The translations under genes were made by a program, and so were the position numbers. From a bacterium (lineage in GTDB: Bacteria > Actinomycetota > Acidimicrobiia > Spongiisociales > Spongiisociaceae), in NCBI GenBank assembly GCA_028821575.1, contig JAPPFW010000046.1:1-50449 (forward strand): a stretch of 50,449 bases of DNA, given 5' to 3'. Below are positions 33,233 through 42,783 of this stretch, in pieces. A model generated the notes under the pieces. It made no database searches, was not told where the DNA came from, and saw nothing but the letters and a program-made list of their open reading frames with translations. Numbering within the stretch: position 1 is the stretch's first letter; every line of letters begins with the position of its first letter.

Positions 33233-35533
33233 ATGAACTCTGAGCGGCAGCCTGCCATGCGGGACCGGTACCGGCGCGCCGAAGCGATGCTCCACCGCAA
33301 TGTCAAGTCCCTGGTGTTCAATCTCGAAACGAAGGTGCGATGGCTACCGGACTCGACTGCCTTCTGGTACCGGTCCGAATCGCGATCCGGTTACCGCTTC
33401 ATGCTGGTTGACGCGGAGAGTGGTCACCAGCGAGAGGCGTTCGACCACCGGCGGGTCGCCCGTGCTCTGTCAATGGCCCTCGGAAGGGAGGTCGAGCCCC
33501 TGCGGCTCCCGTTTCAGACCTTCGAGTACGTGGCTGGCGGATCGCGGATGGTCTTCGGGGTCGATGGGGCCTCGTGGGAGTGCGGGCTGGATGGCTCCTC
33601 CTTGCGGGAGCGGGCCGTCCCTGGGTCAGGAACACGGCCGGGGTGTGTCTCACCTTCCGGGAGGTACGAGGCGAGAGTCGAAGCGGGCAATCTGGCCTTG
33701 GTCGATCACGTCGAGGGTGCCTCCCCGGCTCTGACCGGCGACGCCCAAGCTGCCTACGGCTATGGGTCGTCGCCTGAGGGTCGCAACTCGGCGGTCACCG
33801 ACCGTATCGGGAACCGTACCGTCATCCCGAGGTTGGCCTGGTCACCCGACGAACGCTACCTCCTGACCCACAGACTCGACGAGCGGCAGGTCGGGATGAT
33901 GCACCTGTGGCAGGGATCCCCGCCCGACGGGTCGCTTCGACCCCGCATCCACTCCTACCGTCAAGCCTTGCCCGGCGATACCGAACTGCCTCTCGCGCAC
34001 TTGATCGTGTTCGAGACCGCGACCGGTCGGCGCACCGACCTGTCGTGGGAACCGCTGCAGTCGTCATTCCTGACTCCCATCGAACTGGGCCACGCTTGGT
34101 GGGCCGTAGGTGGCGACGCGGTGTTCTTCCTTCACTGGAGTCGGGACCGACGCTCCGTCCGCCTGGTCTCAGCCGATCCGGTAACCGGTGGATGCACGGT
34201 GCTCGTGGAGGAGGAGAGCGGTACTCCGATCGATCTCAACGCTCTCTACTACGGCGCTCCCAATGTCTGGGTCAGTGGGGATCATCAGGAGGTCATCTGG
34301 TACTCGACCAGGAGCGGCTGGGGCCACCTGTACCTGCTCGACGGCGGCGGTCGTCCCATCAGACAGTTGACCGGCGGCGATTGGCTGGTCACCGACTTGT
34401 TGAGGGTCCACGAGGAGACGCGGACCGCGTTCTTCATGGGCACCGGGAGGGAGGCCTCCAGGGATCCCTATTACCACCACCTCTATTCGGTAGGTCTCGA
34501 CGGAGGGGCGCCGTGTCTCCTGACGCCCGAGAACGCCGAGCATGGAGAGTGGCCTCCGTGGGTGGACTTCTCACCGGATGGCCGCCATTTCGTTGATCGC
34601 TTCTCGCGGATCGACCAACCGCCCAGGACGGTCTTGAGGAAGTCCTCGGGCGAGTTGGTCGCGCAGGTAGCCGAAGCCGACGTCTCGCCCCTTCTGGCGT
34701 CCGGGTGGCGGTACCCCGAACGTTTCACTGCCAAGGCGAGTGACGGCCAGACCGACCTCTACGGGATGATCGTCCTGCCCCACGACTTCGATCCTGCCGA
34801 GAGTTATCCGGTTGTCGAGAGCATCTATCCGGGTCCGCAGGCTACGAGAACCCCGCGCGCGTTCACCGACGTGGTGGGAGAGAGCACGTGCTGTCTGGCC
34901 GACCTCGGATTCGTGGTCTTCACCGTCGACGGGCCGGGCACGCCCGGGAGGTCCAAGGCCTTCCTCGATGCACAGTACGGTACGGCCGGGCCGGCGGGGA
35001 GCCTGGTCGATCATGTGGCGGTGCTGGCGCAGCTGGCCGAGGCCAGACCGTACATGGATCTCGATCGGGTCGGCATCTACGGCCACTCGGCAGGCGCATA
35101 CGCCGCGGTCCGGGCGATGCTGGAATACCCGGACCTCTACCGTGTGGGCGTGGCGTCGGCCGGCAATCACGACCAGGCGCTCACCAACGTCACATGGGGT
35201 GAACGTTGGGTGGGGCCGTACGCGGGGCCCGGCTGGGACACCCAGGCCAACCGGACCCTGGCCGGGAACCTTCGGGGGAAGCTCCTCCTGGTGACCGGTG
35301 ACCTGGACGACAACGTCAACCCTGCTGCAACCCTCCAACTGGTCGATGCCCTGGTCGATGCGAACCGGGATTTCGATCTGCTCGTGCTACCCAATCGGAA
35401 TCACGACTTTGCCGCTACATGGGGCACCTGGTACGAGGACCCGTACTTCACGCGTCGCCGATGGGACTACTTCGTCGAGCACCTCATGGGAGAGCAACCG
35501 CCCTCGGGATACCAGGTAGGAGGTCTCGGTTGA
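33233..35533 (+). CDS. S9-family prolyl oligopeptidase/dipeptidyl peptidase
   Basis: 766 residues. An N-terminal beta-propeller of about 480 residues (repeats such as PRLAWSPDERYLL and PPWVDFSPDGRHFV) gates a C-terminal alpha/beta-hydrolase domain. The catalytic triad is Ser619 in GHSAG, Asp692 in GDLDDNV and His724 in NRNHDF. It resembles S9B dipeptidyl-peptidase IV-like enzymes. No signal peptide is visible, so it probably acts on peptides in the cytoplasm. It is 112 bp after the amidase gene; that gap holds no gene. The upstream RBS is weak, and ATG 33257 is an alternative start. Confidence 0.9.
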   Translation: MNSERQPAMRDRYRRAEAMLHRNVKSLVFNLETKVRWLPDSTAFWYRSESRSGYRFMLVDAESGHQREAFDHRRVARALSMALGREVEPLRLPFQTFEYVAGGSRMVFGVDGASWECGLDGSSLRERAVPGSGTRPGCVSPSGRYEARVEAGNLALVDHVEGASPALTGDAQAAYGYGSSPEGRNSAVTDRIGNRTVIPRLAWSPDERYLLTHRLDERQVGMMHLWQGSPPDGSLRPRIHSYRQALPGDTELPLAHLIVFETATGRRTDLSWEPLQSSFLTPIELGHAWWAVGGDAVFFLHWSRDRRSVRLVSADPVTGGCTVLVEEESGTPIDLNALYYGAPNVWVSGDHQEVIWYSTRSGWGHLYLLDGGGRPIRQLTGGDWLVTDLLRVHEETRTAFFMGTGREASRDPYYHHLYSVGLDGGAPCLLTPENAEHGEWPPWVDFSPDGRHFVDRFSRIDQPPRTVLRKSSGELVAQVAEADVSPLLASGWRYPERFTAKASDGQTDLYGMIVLPHDFDPAESYPVVESIYPGPQATRTPRAFTDVVGESTCCLADLGFVVFTVDGPGTPGRSKAFLDAQYGTAGPAGSLVDHVAVLAQLAEARPYMDLDRVGIYGHSAGAYAAVRAMLEYPDLYRVGVASAGNHDQALTNVTWGERWVGPYAGPGWDTQANRTLAGNLRGKLLLVTGDLDDNVNPAATLQLVDALVDANRDFDLLVLPNRNHDFAATWGTWYEDPYFTRRRWDYFVEHLMGEQPPSGYQVGGLG

Positions 35534-35734
35534 GTCCTCCCGCCGGCGGCCTGTCCCGCTGACCTACGCGGGGCTGCCGATAACTTTGAACGCCACGCCG
35601 GCGGCCCGAGCGCCATGGCCAGATCCCGCTCGGCGTCCAGAGGGTTGGTGACACGAGATCGCTCCCAGGCCGCGTCTCTCCAACCCGGGGTCGGCGCCGG
35701 TATAGTCGCGTCGGTACACCCGGAGGGGGTCAGT

Positions 35735-36751
35735 TTGCGCAAGATGCGGATGAACCAGGCGGTGGCGACCGCGCTGGCGGACGAGATGCACGCCGATCCC
35801 GATGTGGTGATGTTCGGCGAGGACATAGCGGTAGCCGAAGGACCGTTCAAGACCTCGGCAGGCTTGCTCAAGACGTTCGGACCGATGCGGGTGAGGGACA
35901 CCCCGATCTCCGAGATGGGGTTCCTGGGCGCAGCGGTGGGCGCGGCCGCCACCGGGCTCCGCCCGGTGGCCGAGATCATGTTCATCGAGTTCATCGGCGT
36001 GGCTCTGGACCAACTGGTCACCGAGGCGGCCAAGTTCCACTACCTCTCGCGAGGCACCGTCACGGTTCCCATGACTGTGCGGGGCTCGATCGGGGCGGGC
36101 CTCGGATTCGGCTGCCAGCACTCGCAGACGCTCGAAAGCTGGATGTACAGCACGCCGGGCGTGAAGCTGGCGGTGGCCTCCGGGGCGCACAATGCCTACG
36201 GACTGCTGCGGGCGGCGATCCGCGACGACAACCCGGTCGTGTTCCTGGAGCCTCGCGCCCTCTACGCGAAGCGAGCGACCGTGGCAACGGGAGAGGACGC
36301 CATCATCCCTCTGGGCCAAGCCGCCAGGCCCAGGGAAGGATCCGACGTGACGCTGGTGGCCCTAGGCGCAATGGTTCCCGCCGCTCTGCAAGCGGCCGAG
36401 GGAGCGCCCTGGTCGGCGGAGGTCGTCGACCTCCAGACCCTGGTCCCCTACGACAAGGAGGCCCTCCTGGAGTCGGTCGCCAAGACGGGTCGGCTCGTGA
36501 CCGTCGAGGAGAACCCCCTGACCGGTGGTTGGGGAGGCGAGATCACGGCCTTCGTCACGAGCGAACTTTTCGGACAGCTCAGAGCGCCGCCCATCCGGGT
36601 CACGTGCCCGGACGTTCACGTTCCGTTCGGCCGGGAACTGGAGCAGCGTTACTTGCCGGCGCCCGGATACATATCCTCCCAGGTGAGCGAGTTACTCGAG
36701 ACGGGACGGCGTCCGGCCCACTGGTGGGAGACGGAGGGGGTCGCACCATGA
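35735..36751 (+). CDS. 2-oxo-acid (acetoin/pyruvate-type) dehydrogenase E1 component, beta subunit
   Basis: 338 residues from TTG 35735, 5 bases after GGAGGGGG. TPP-dependent E1 beta motifs: MFGEDIAVAEGPFKTSAGL, RDTPISEMGFLGAAVGAA, PVAEIMFIEFIG and the transketolase C-domain VDLQTLVPYDKEALLESVAKTGRLVTVEEN. It pairs with the alpha subunit encoded next, with which it overlaps (ATGA). The beta-before-alpha order is the reverse of the common one. The 201-bp upstream gap has no recognisable gene. Confidence 0.9.
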   Translation: MRKMRMNQAVATALADEMHADPDVVMFGEDIAVAEGPFKTSAGLLKTFGPMRVRDTPISEMGFLGAAVGAAATGLRPVAEIMFIEFIGVALDQLVTEAAKFHYLSRGTVTVPMTVRGSIGAGLGFGCQHSQTLESWMYSTPGVKLAVASGAHNAYGLLRAAIRDDNPVVFLEPRALYAKRATVATGEDAIIPLGQAARPREGSDVTLVALGAMVPAALQAAEGAPWSAEVVDLQTLVPYDKEALLESVAKTGRLVTVEENPLTGGWGGEITAFVTSELFGQLRAPPIRVTCPDVHVPFGRELEQRYLPAPGYISSQVSELLETGRRPAHWWETEGVAP

Positions 36752-37749
36752 CGCAGATGTCAACACCACTCGAGAACCGTTTGAGGCTGCAGTCGGGCCG
36801 GCGTGCTCGCTTCGAGAGGATGTGCCTGATCCGCGCCTTCGAGACCAGGGTACAGGCCATGTTCTTCGAAGGCCTGGTGCACGGCACGACCCATACCTGC
36901 CAGGGCCAGGAGGCGGTGGCGGTGGGGATCGCGACGGCCGCTCGGCCCACCGACACGGTGACCTGCACCTACCGTGGACACGGCCATGCGCTGGCGTTGG
37001 GCATGTCCCCGATCACGGTGCTGGGGGAGATCATGGGGCGCAGGGTGGGCTCGGTCGGCGGTGTGGGCGGATCCATGCACCTGTGCGACACGTCCATAGG
37101 CCTGCTCCCGACGTTCGCCATCGTGGGCGCGGGCATCCCGGTGGCGGCCGGGGCCGCCCTCACCGCCCAGGTGCGGGGGACCGACGATGCGGCGATCGCC
37201 ATTTTCGGGGACGGCGCCTCCAACATCGGCGCCTTCCACGAGGGCTTGAACCTGGCTGCGATCTGGAAGCTGCCGGCGGTTTTCATATGCGAGAACAACC
37301 AGTACGGCGAGTACACCGCTATCCACCTGACGACACCGGTCGAGAACATCGCCGACCGCGCGGTGTCCTACGGCATACCGGGCCATGTGGTCGACGGCCA
37401 GGACGTGGACGTGGTGGCGGCGGCGGTGGGGAGCGCGCTGGAACGAGCGCGAGCTGGAGAAGGGCCCACCCTGCTCGAGATGAAGACCTACCGGTACGCA
37501 GGCCACTCGCGGGCCGACACGGCCCCATACCGTCCGAAGGGCGAACTGGAGAGATGGTACGAGCGCGACCCGGTGAACACGTACCGCGGCCGCCTCATAG
37601 AAGAGGGGGAGCTCACGGCCGAGGAGGCCGAGGAGATCGAGGCCCGGGCGGCCCGGATCGTGGCCGAAACCGAGGCATCCGCCAGCGCCAGCGACCCGGC
37701 GACCGTAGGAGACATGTTCCGCCACATCTACGCGCCTGCCAATGGTTAG
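36748..37749 (+). CDS. 2-oxo-acid (acetoin/pyruvate-type) dehydrogenase E1 component, alpha subunit
   Basis: 333 residues. The thiamine-diphosphate motif runs from GDG at 154-156 (GDGASNIGAFHEGLN) to ENN at 182-184, the standard 30-residue spacing. THTCQGQEAVAVG, YRGHGHALALG and the phosphorylation-loop region YRYAGHSRADTAPYR are also typical. With E1 beta it would decarboxylate a 2-oxo acid or cleave acetoin and pass the acyl group to a lipoyl domain. No E2 catalytic or E3 gene is in the window. Confidence 0.92.
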   Translation: MTQMSTPLENRLRLQSGRRARFERMCLIRAFETRVQAMFFEGLVHGTTHTCQGQEAVAVGIATAARPTDTVTCTYRGHGHALALGMSPITVLGEIMGRRVGSVGGVGGSMHLCDTSIGLLPTFAIVGAGIPVAAGAALTAQVRGTDDAAIAIFGDGASNIGAFHEGLNLAAIWKLPAVFICENNQYGEYTAIHLTTPVENIADRAVSYGIPGHVVDGQDVDVVAAAVGSALERARAGEGPTLLEMKTYRYAGHSRADTAPYRPKGELERWYERDPVNTYRGRLIEEGELTAEEAEEIEARAARIVAETEASASASDPATVGDMFRHIYAPANG

Positions 37750-37821
37750 TGGGGCCGACTGAGCTGCGGATCGTTCCCTATAGGTAGTAGCGAGGGTTAC
37801 CCGCTCAGTGGCTGCGGCAAG

Positions 37822-37992
37822 TCAACGCGCAGAGGTGTGATCGGTGATCGCAGTTGCCACCGCGTCCTTGCCTTCGGTCGCGATGTCGCTCCCGCCGGAC
37901 CGGCCGATCCCGATGATCGAGGCCTGGTCGGCAAGCGTGCCGGCCGGTTCCGAGTTGTCCCCGCCTGATCGTGTCTCTTCGGTCACTCTCAT
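37822..37992 (-). CDS. Possible small protein (56 residues)
   Basis: Starts ATG 37992 with a run of G just upstream and encodes MRVTEETRSGGDNSEPAGTL... to ...HTSAR, hydrophilic and acidic with Gly/Ser/Thr and no membrane segment. The same frame is open a further 22 codons upstream (to 38058) apart from one TGA, so it may instead be the relic of a slightly longer gene. I recognise no family. The remaining bases 37750-38066 show nothing else. Confidence 0.25.
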   Translation of the reverse strand: MRVTEETRSGGDNSEPAGTLADQASIIGIGRSGGSDIATEGKDAVATAITDHTSAR

Positions 37993-38066
37993 CCCCCAAA
38001 CCAGTCAGTTCCAGTTTCGCTTGGCGCGCCTGTCCGCGATCTGAATGGTCGTTGCGCTCATGATGC

Positions 38067-38178
38067 TAGGAGGGTGCTGAAAACAATCTAACCGGGTTCG
38101 CTGCTTGCTATGGCCGCCGGTCTCAGAGCTGTATCTGCCCGCGAACCCCTTTGCTCGGGCTTTTTCAGCACCCTCCTA
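38067..38178. mobile_element. MITE-like element: 15-bp terminal inverted repeats flanked by TA
   Basis: Perfect terminal inverted repeats GGAGGGTGCTGAAAA at 38069-38083 and 38162-38176 enclose 78 bp with no coding frame. TA dinucleotides at 38067-38068 and 38177-38178 look like a target-site duplication, as made by IS630/Tc1-mariner transposases. An inner 8-bp repeat (GGGTTCGC, 38094-38101 with 38141-38148) would extend folding in RNA. The element separates the E1 genes from the lipoyl-domain gene. Its transposase is not in the window. Confidence 0.7.
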
Positions 38179-38299
38179 CGCAATGGGTGTCAACATCCAC
38201 GATCACGCACCGGCGCGAAGGGGACGTTTGTCCGGAAACGGACCACTGGTAGATTGAAGGTCAGCGTCCAGGGAGATCGACATCCGTAGCAGTGTCAAG

Positions 38300-38518
38300 A
38301 TGCCGAAGCTTGGAGAGACCGTCGACGAGGTGCTGATCCTCGAGTGGGCTGTCTCGGTCGGAGATGTGGTGTCGGAGGGCGACACCCTGATGACGGTGGA
38401 AACCGACAAGGTCGAAGCCGATCTTCCCTCCCCGGTTTCGGGAACAATCGTCGAGGTGCTGGTCGAGATCGACGACGAGGTACGGGTCGGCACCCCGGTC
38501 TGCACTATCGAGACCTGA
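38300..38518 (+). CDS. Free-standing lipoyl (biotinyl/lipoyl-like) domain protein
   Basis: 72 residues forming one lipoyl domain: PKLGETVDEVLILEWAVSVGD, modified-lysine hairpin ETDKVEADLPSP with Lys37, then VSGTIVEVLVEIDDEVRVGTP. Full E2 proteins carry this domain at the N-terminus of a 400-residue acyltransferase; here it ends after the domain. It could be the swinging-arm partner of the nearby E1. GGGAG at 38271-38275 lies 24 bases before the ATG but 6 before an in-frame ATC at 38282, so a slightly longer N-terminus is possible. Confidence 0.8.
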   Translation: MPKLGETVDEVLILEWAVSVGDVVSEGDTLMTVETDKVEADLPSPVSGTIVEVLVEIDDEVRVGTPVCTIET

Positions 38519-38674
38519 GGTGACGGCCGTAGCCGACCGACTTCCGTCGAACTGACGACCCTGCCGGAATCCTGAGGGGCCCTGCTCCGCTGATCACACG
38601 AGGGGATGACGTACCAGACGAGCCGTTGACCGTCTCGGACAAAGTTGTCACACCCCACCTATACAGTTCTCGAT

Positions 38675-41600
38675 ATGAACATTGAATCCACGGGCCGCGG
38701 TCCGAGCGGCGTTGACACCGAAGACGCCCGGTGGCGGCTTCACAGAGCCGGCATCGTCAACGTGTACCAGTACGAGAATGAGGTACTGCACTTCGGGGGA
38801 GGGCGGCTGCTCCTGCGCGGCGTGAACGGCTCGGGCAAATCGACCGCGATGAACATGCTGCTGCCGTTCCTGCTCACCACCCACCAGGGCCGGATAGACG
38901 CGGCCGGCGAGCAGACGGGGATCCTCAAGTCGTGGATGCTCAACGGTCGGGACGACGCCCAACCCGTCGGCTACCTCTGGATCGAGTTCGAGCGAGCGGG
39001 TCGGTTTCTCGTCTGCGGCTGCGGCATAAAGGCCAACCGGCAGTCCGACAATGTAAAGACTTGGTGGTTCGTCACCTTGAAGCGACCCGGCATCGACTTC
39101 CGGTTGGTCGGGGCGGGAGGTGTGCCCCTTTCGGCGACCCGCCTTCGTGCGGCGCTGGAACCTGACGAGGTATTCGGCGAACGTCGTCGCAGCGACTACC
39201 GGCGGGTCATCGAGCAGCGTCTATTCGGTGGGGCGTCGGTAAGCCGGCACATGAGGCTGATCGACCGGGTACGCACCCCGCGGGTGGGCGATCGGATCGA
39301 TCTGGATCTCCCGGCCTACCTGGTCGGCGCTCTACCGCAGCTCTCTGAACAGGCCCTCATGGAGGCGGCGTCTCCGCTTGACGACCTCGAGGAGCACCGC
39401 CGGAACGTCGCCGAGTTGGAGAAGACCTCAGCCGCCATACGCGGCCTTCTCGATGTCTACCGCTCCTACTGCCTGACCGAGCTGCGCGAGCGGGTGGCAA
39501 CCGGGCGCAAGGGGCTCGTTGCCCTCCGCCGGTGTTCCCGCGACGAGACGGCCGCGTATCGCGCCGCCGAAGATGCGATTTCCGAGGTCGAGCGGCTCGA
39601 CGTCGTGATCGGCGGCCTCGAGGACGACACACGGCGCCTGCGCAGCGAGATCGCCGCCTTGAGGAGTCCCGGGTGTACCGCTCGGGCCAGGAACTCGACG
39701 CGCTGCGCGACCTGGTCAGCAATCTCGCCGCCCAGCATGAGAGTTCTCTCGGTCGAGTGGCCCGCTGCGTGCAGCGAGTGGAGACCGAAGCTCAGCAGTT
39801 GCGCGAGGCGCGGGGACGCGGCCGAGCCGATCTGGCCCGACTCAACGAGAGCCTGGCGAAGGCGGCCGAGTGGACCGCACGGACGAAGGTAGGCGCGCGG
39901 CCACCCGGGCCGGTTGAAGTGCCGGAGGCCGAACTGGCCGGTATCGCCGCCTTCGAACCGGCTGGCGAGTTGTGCACCGAGGATCTGACCCGTCGAATAG
40001 CTGCGACGGATGGAGCGATCCTCCAGCGCCAAGGAGACATCGATGACGTGGAAGCGGCCCGAGCCGGCTTCGAGACAGCAGAACAGCGCCTCGGCAAAGC
40101 CGAGTCGGAGCGCCAAGCGGCGGAGTCCGTTGCGCGACGCGCCGCGGAGCGATTGGCCGAACGTCTGCGCCGTCTCGCAATGGTGCGACACGAATGGGCC
40201 GACCGGACGCGGTTGTGGGCGGTCGGGGTTCGTTCCTTAGCGTGCGAGGCCGGGTTCGAGGCGCCCACTGTGATTGCCTGGACAGACGACCGCGTTGATG
40301 CAGACCCTCCGTCGGCGGATGACCATGAGGACGCACACTCGCTCCTGCTCTTGGAGATCGACAGCCTCACCGAACACTGGCAGGGCGCCGTGGCGGAGAT
40401 CCGGCAGCGAGTGGTTCTGGAACGGGCGGCCGTCGACGAGGCGCAGGCGCTCGTTGCCGGACTGATGGATCGGACCCGGCTCGATCCGCCCCGCCTCGGC
40501 TGGCAGATCGCCGGGGATTACTGCCTGGCCGATCTACTCGACTTCGCACCAGACCTAGACGATGCGGGGCGCGCCCGGATCGAGGCCGCGCTCGAGTCAT
40601 CCGGGCTGCTGTCGGCACGGCTGATAGACAGCACCACCGCGGAACTGGCGAGCGGAGATCTGGTCGCCATCGTTACCGGCGGCGTGCCGAGTCCGCTGAG
40701 CGACCATCTGGCCGTGAGGATTCCCGATCGGCTGGTGGGCAAAGTGGACGGGGGCCTGGTCGCCAAGCTACTCGACTCGATCTCGTGGGACATCCGGAGT
40801 GACGCCTCCAACGTGGTGGCAGTGGACGGGAGCTTCCGGGTGGGGTCTTTGCGCGGTAGGCATTCGAAGTCGCGAGCGGAGTTCATTGGCCCGGTCGCCC
40901 GCCGCGAGGCAGTTGAACGAGCCCGGACCGAAGCAGTAGAACACTTGGCCCTGGCGCGCTCGGTCGTGACCCTTAGTGAGGCTGAATTGGCTGGACGCAG
41001 GTCAACGCTCGACGAGGTCATGCGGCACCGTTCGGCTCTCCCCGCTACCGCCAAGATGGTCAAGGCGGAAGCGGAAGCTGACGCCGCCTCCGCGGACTCC
41101 GCCGGTGCCGAATCCGCGAAGGCCGAGGCGCTCGCGCGGTTGGCGGAGGCGGAGAGGGCTTCGACCGATGCCTGGGACAATCTCGGGCGGGTGGCGACGA
41201 CCCTCTCGCTTCCCACCGGCCGCGCCGATCTCGACTCGGTGCGCGGCGAGTTACACGAGTTGAGGTCGGTTGTGGAAGGTTGCCGTTCGAATCTCGACAT
41301 AGTGAACCGATCCGTGCTCCACTGGGAGACCGCGGTGGGGCGATGGCGCGCCGCCACGGGCGACCATCAGGCCGAGCGGGTCGTCCTGGACGACGTCGAG
41401 ACCAGACTGCGGAGTCAACGGATCCGCCTCGCGACCATCGAGAAGAGCATCGGACGCGAATACGCGGATGTTGTCGCCGAACGCGACCGGCGCAAGAGAG
41501 ACTTGACGGACGTCGAGGCCCGCCTGCCCACCACGCGCCGTGAGCGTGACCGTGCAGTCGATCTGCGCGCCGAATCGGAAGCCGCGGCGCGCGCCGCCAC

Positions 41601-42783
41601 CTCAGAGCGAGTAGGCGCCGACCAACGATGTGAAGAATTGCGTTCGTCACTGACCGAGGTGCTGTCGATTCCGGGACTTCTCGGCAGCGTTAGCGAACCC
41701 GATCGTGCCGGAAAGCCGATTATCGCACGATCCGCCGGCTCCGACGGACTGCGCGAGATGCTCCGGGCTATCGAGCGCCTACTCCCAGACGGTCTGGCCG
41801 AAGCCACGAGCGCCGACGGGGTTCGCCAGTCGCTGCTGCGGCGGCGGGACCTTCTCGGGGCGGGCTGGGACGCCGAAGCCCGTCGGCCCGATCCGAAGCT
41901 GCCAATCCTGATCGAGGTAACCGGTCCGCTGGGCAAGGCGCCACTGGCAGACTCGGTGCGCGTTGTCTCGCAACAGCACCAGCAGATGTCGAGCCTGCTC
42001 GACCGCAAGCAGAGCGACGCGTTGCGGGGGCTGCTGCAGGGCATGATCGCACGCGAGATCGCTGAGAAGATCCACGGCGCGGGGCGCTTGGTGGAACTGA
42101 TGAACACCCGACTCCGCCCTGTAACGACCGCTCATCAGGTCGGGGTCCGGTTGCGGTGGCGACGATCCCCCGAACTCGACCAGACGACTGCGCGCATGGT
42201 CGATCTACTCTCCAAACGGCCCGATCTGCGGACGGAGGAGGAGGACATCGAACTCCGCCGAGCCCTGTCCGAACGTCTCGACGAGGCTCGGGCGCTTGAA
42301 CCCGATGTTGCTTACCGGCAGCTCATCGCCGACACCCTCGACTACAAGAAGTGGCATGAGATGTCGGTCATCGTACGACGTTCGGGCAGCAGGGAGACGA
42401 AGCTCGGCCGCAGGACGCCGCTGTCGGAGGGCGAGAAGAAGCTCGTTACGTACCTCCCGCTCTTCGCGGCCGTGGCGGCGTCATACGACGCGCTGGTCGA
42501 GCAGAACCGCGCTCCCGACGGGTCACCACCCGGGATCGCCAGATTTGTCCTGCTGGACGATGCGTTTGCCAAGGTATCGGAGGACAACCACCCGGCTCTG
42601 TTCGGGTTACTAGTCGAGCTCGATCTCGACTTCGTGGCGACCAGCGAGCGACTGTGGGGCACGCATCCGGAAGTGCCCGAACTGGCGATCACCGAGGTGG
42701 TGCGGGATGCGCGGCTCGGAGTCATCCTGCTGGATCACTACCGCTGGCAGGGCGGCACTCTCGAAGGGGTGCGCGCGTCTTGA
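38675..42783 (+). pseudogene. jetC: JetC, SMC/MukB-like ATPase of a Wadjet system (TIGR02680-like), one frameshift
   Basis: About 1370 residues if the frameshift is repaired. ATP-binding head 1 has Walker A GVNGSGKST at 49-57 after RLHRAGIVNVYQYENEV. Long Ala/Glu/Arg-rich coiled-coil arms follow. Head 2 has signature LSEGEKKLVTYLPLF and Walker B RFVLLDDAFAKVSED. The frame changes near 39663: TTG AGG AGT must become TTG xAG GAG to give AALEESRVYRSGQELDAL. The rest is open and well conserved for another 1040 codons. JetC is the motor that extrudes plasmid DNA loops. Whether it is dead or the base is an assembly error decides if the system works. Confidence 0.85.

Noticed and set aside
35534..35734. 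Gene remnant before the E1 beta gene
   Set aside because: Minus-strand frames are open but show no recognisable motif, and none has a supported start.
38675..42783. A repair protein (SbcC/RecN) instead of JetC
   Set aside because: SbcC-like motifs occur, but the three neighbours match the Wadjet-specific partner families and SbcD is absent.
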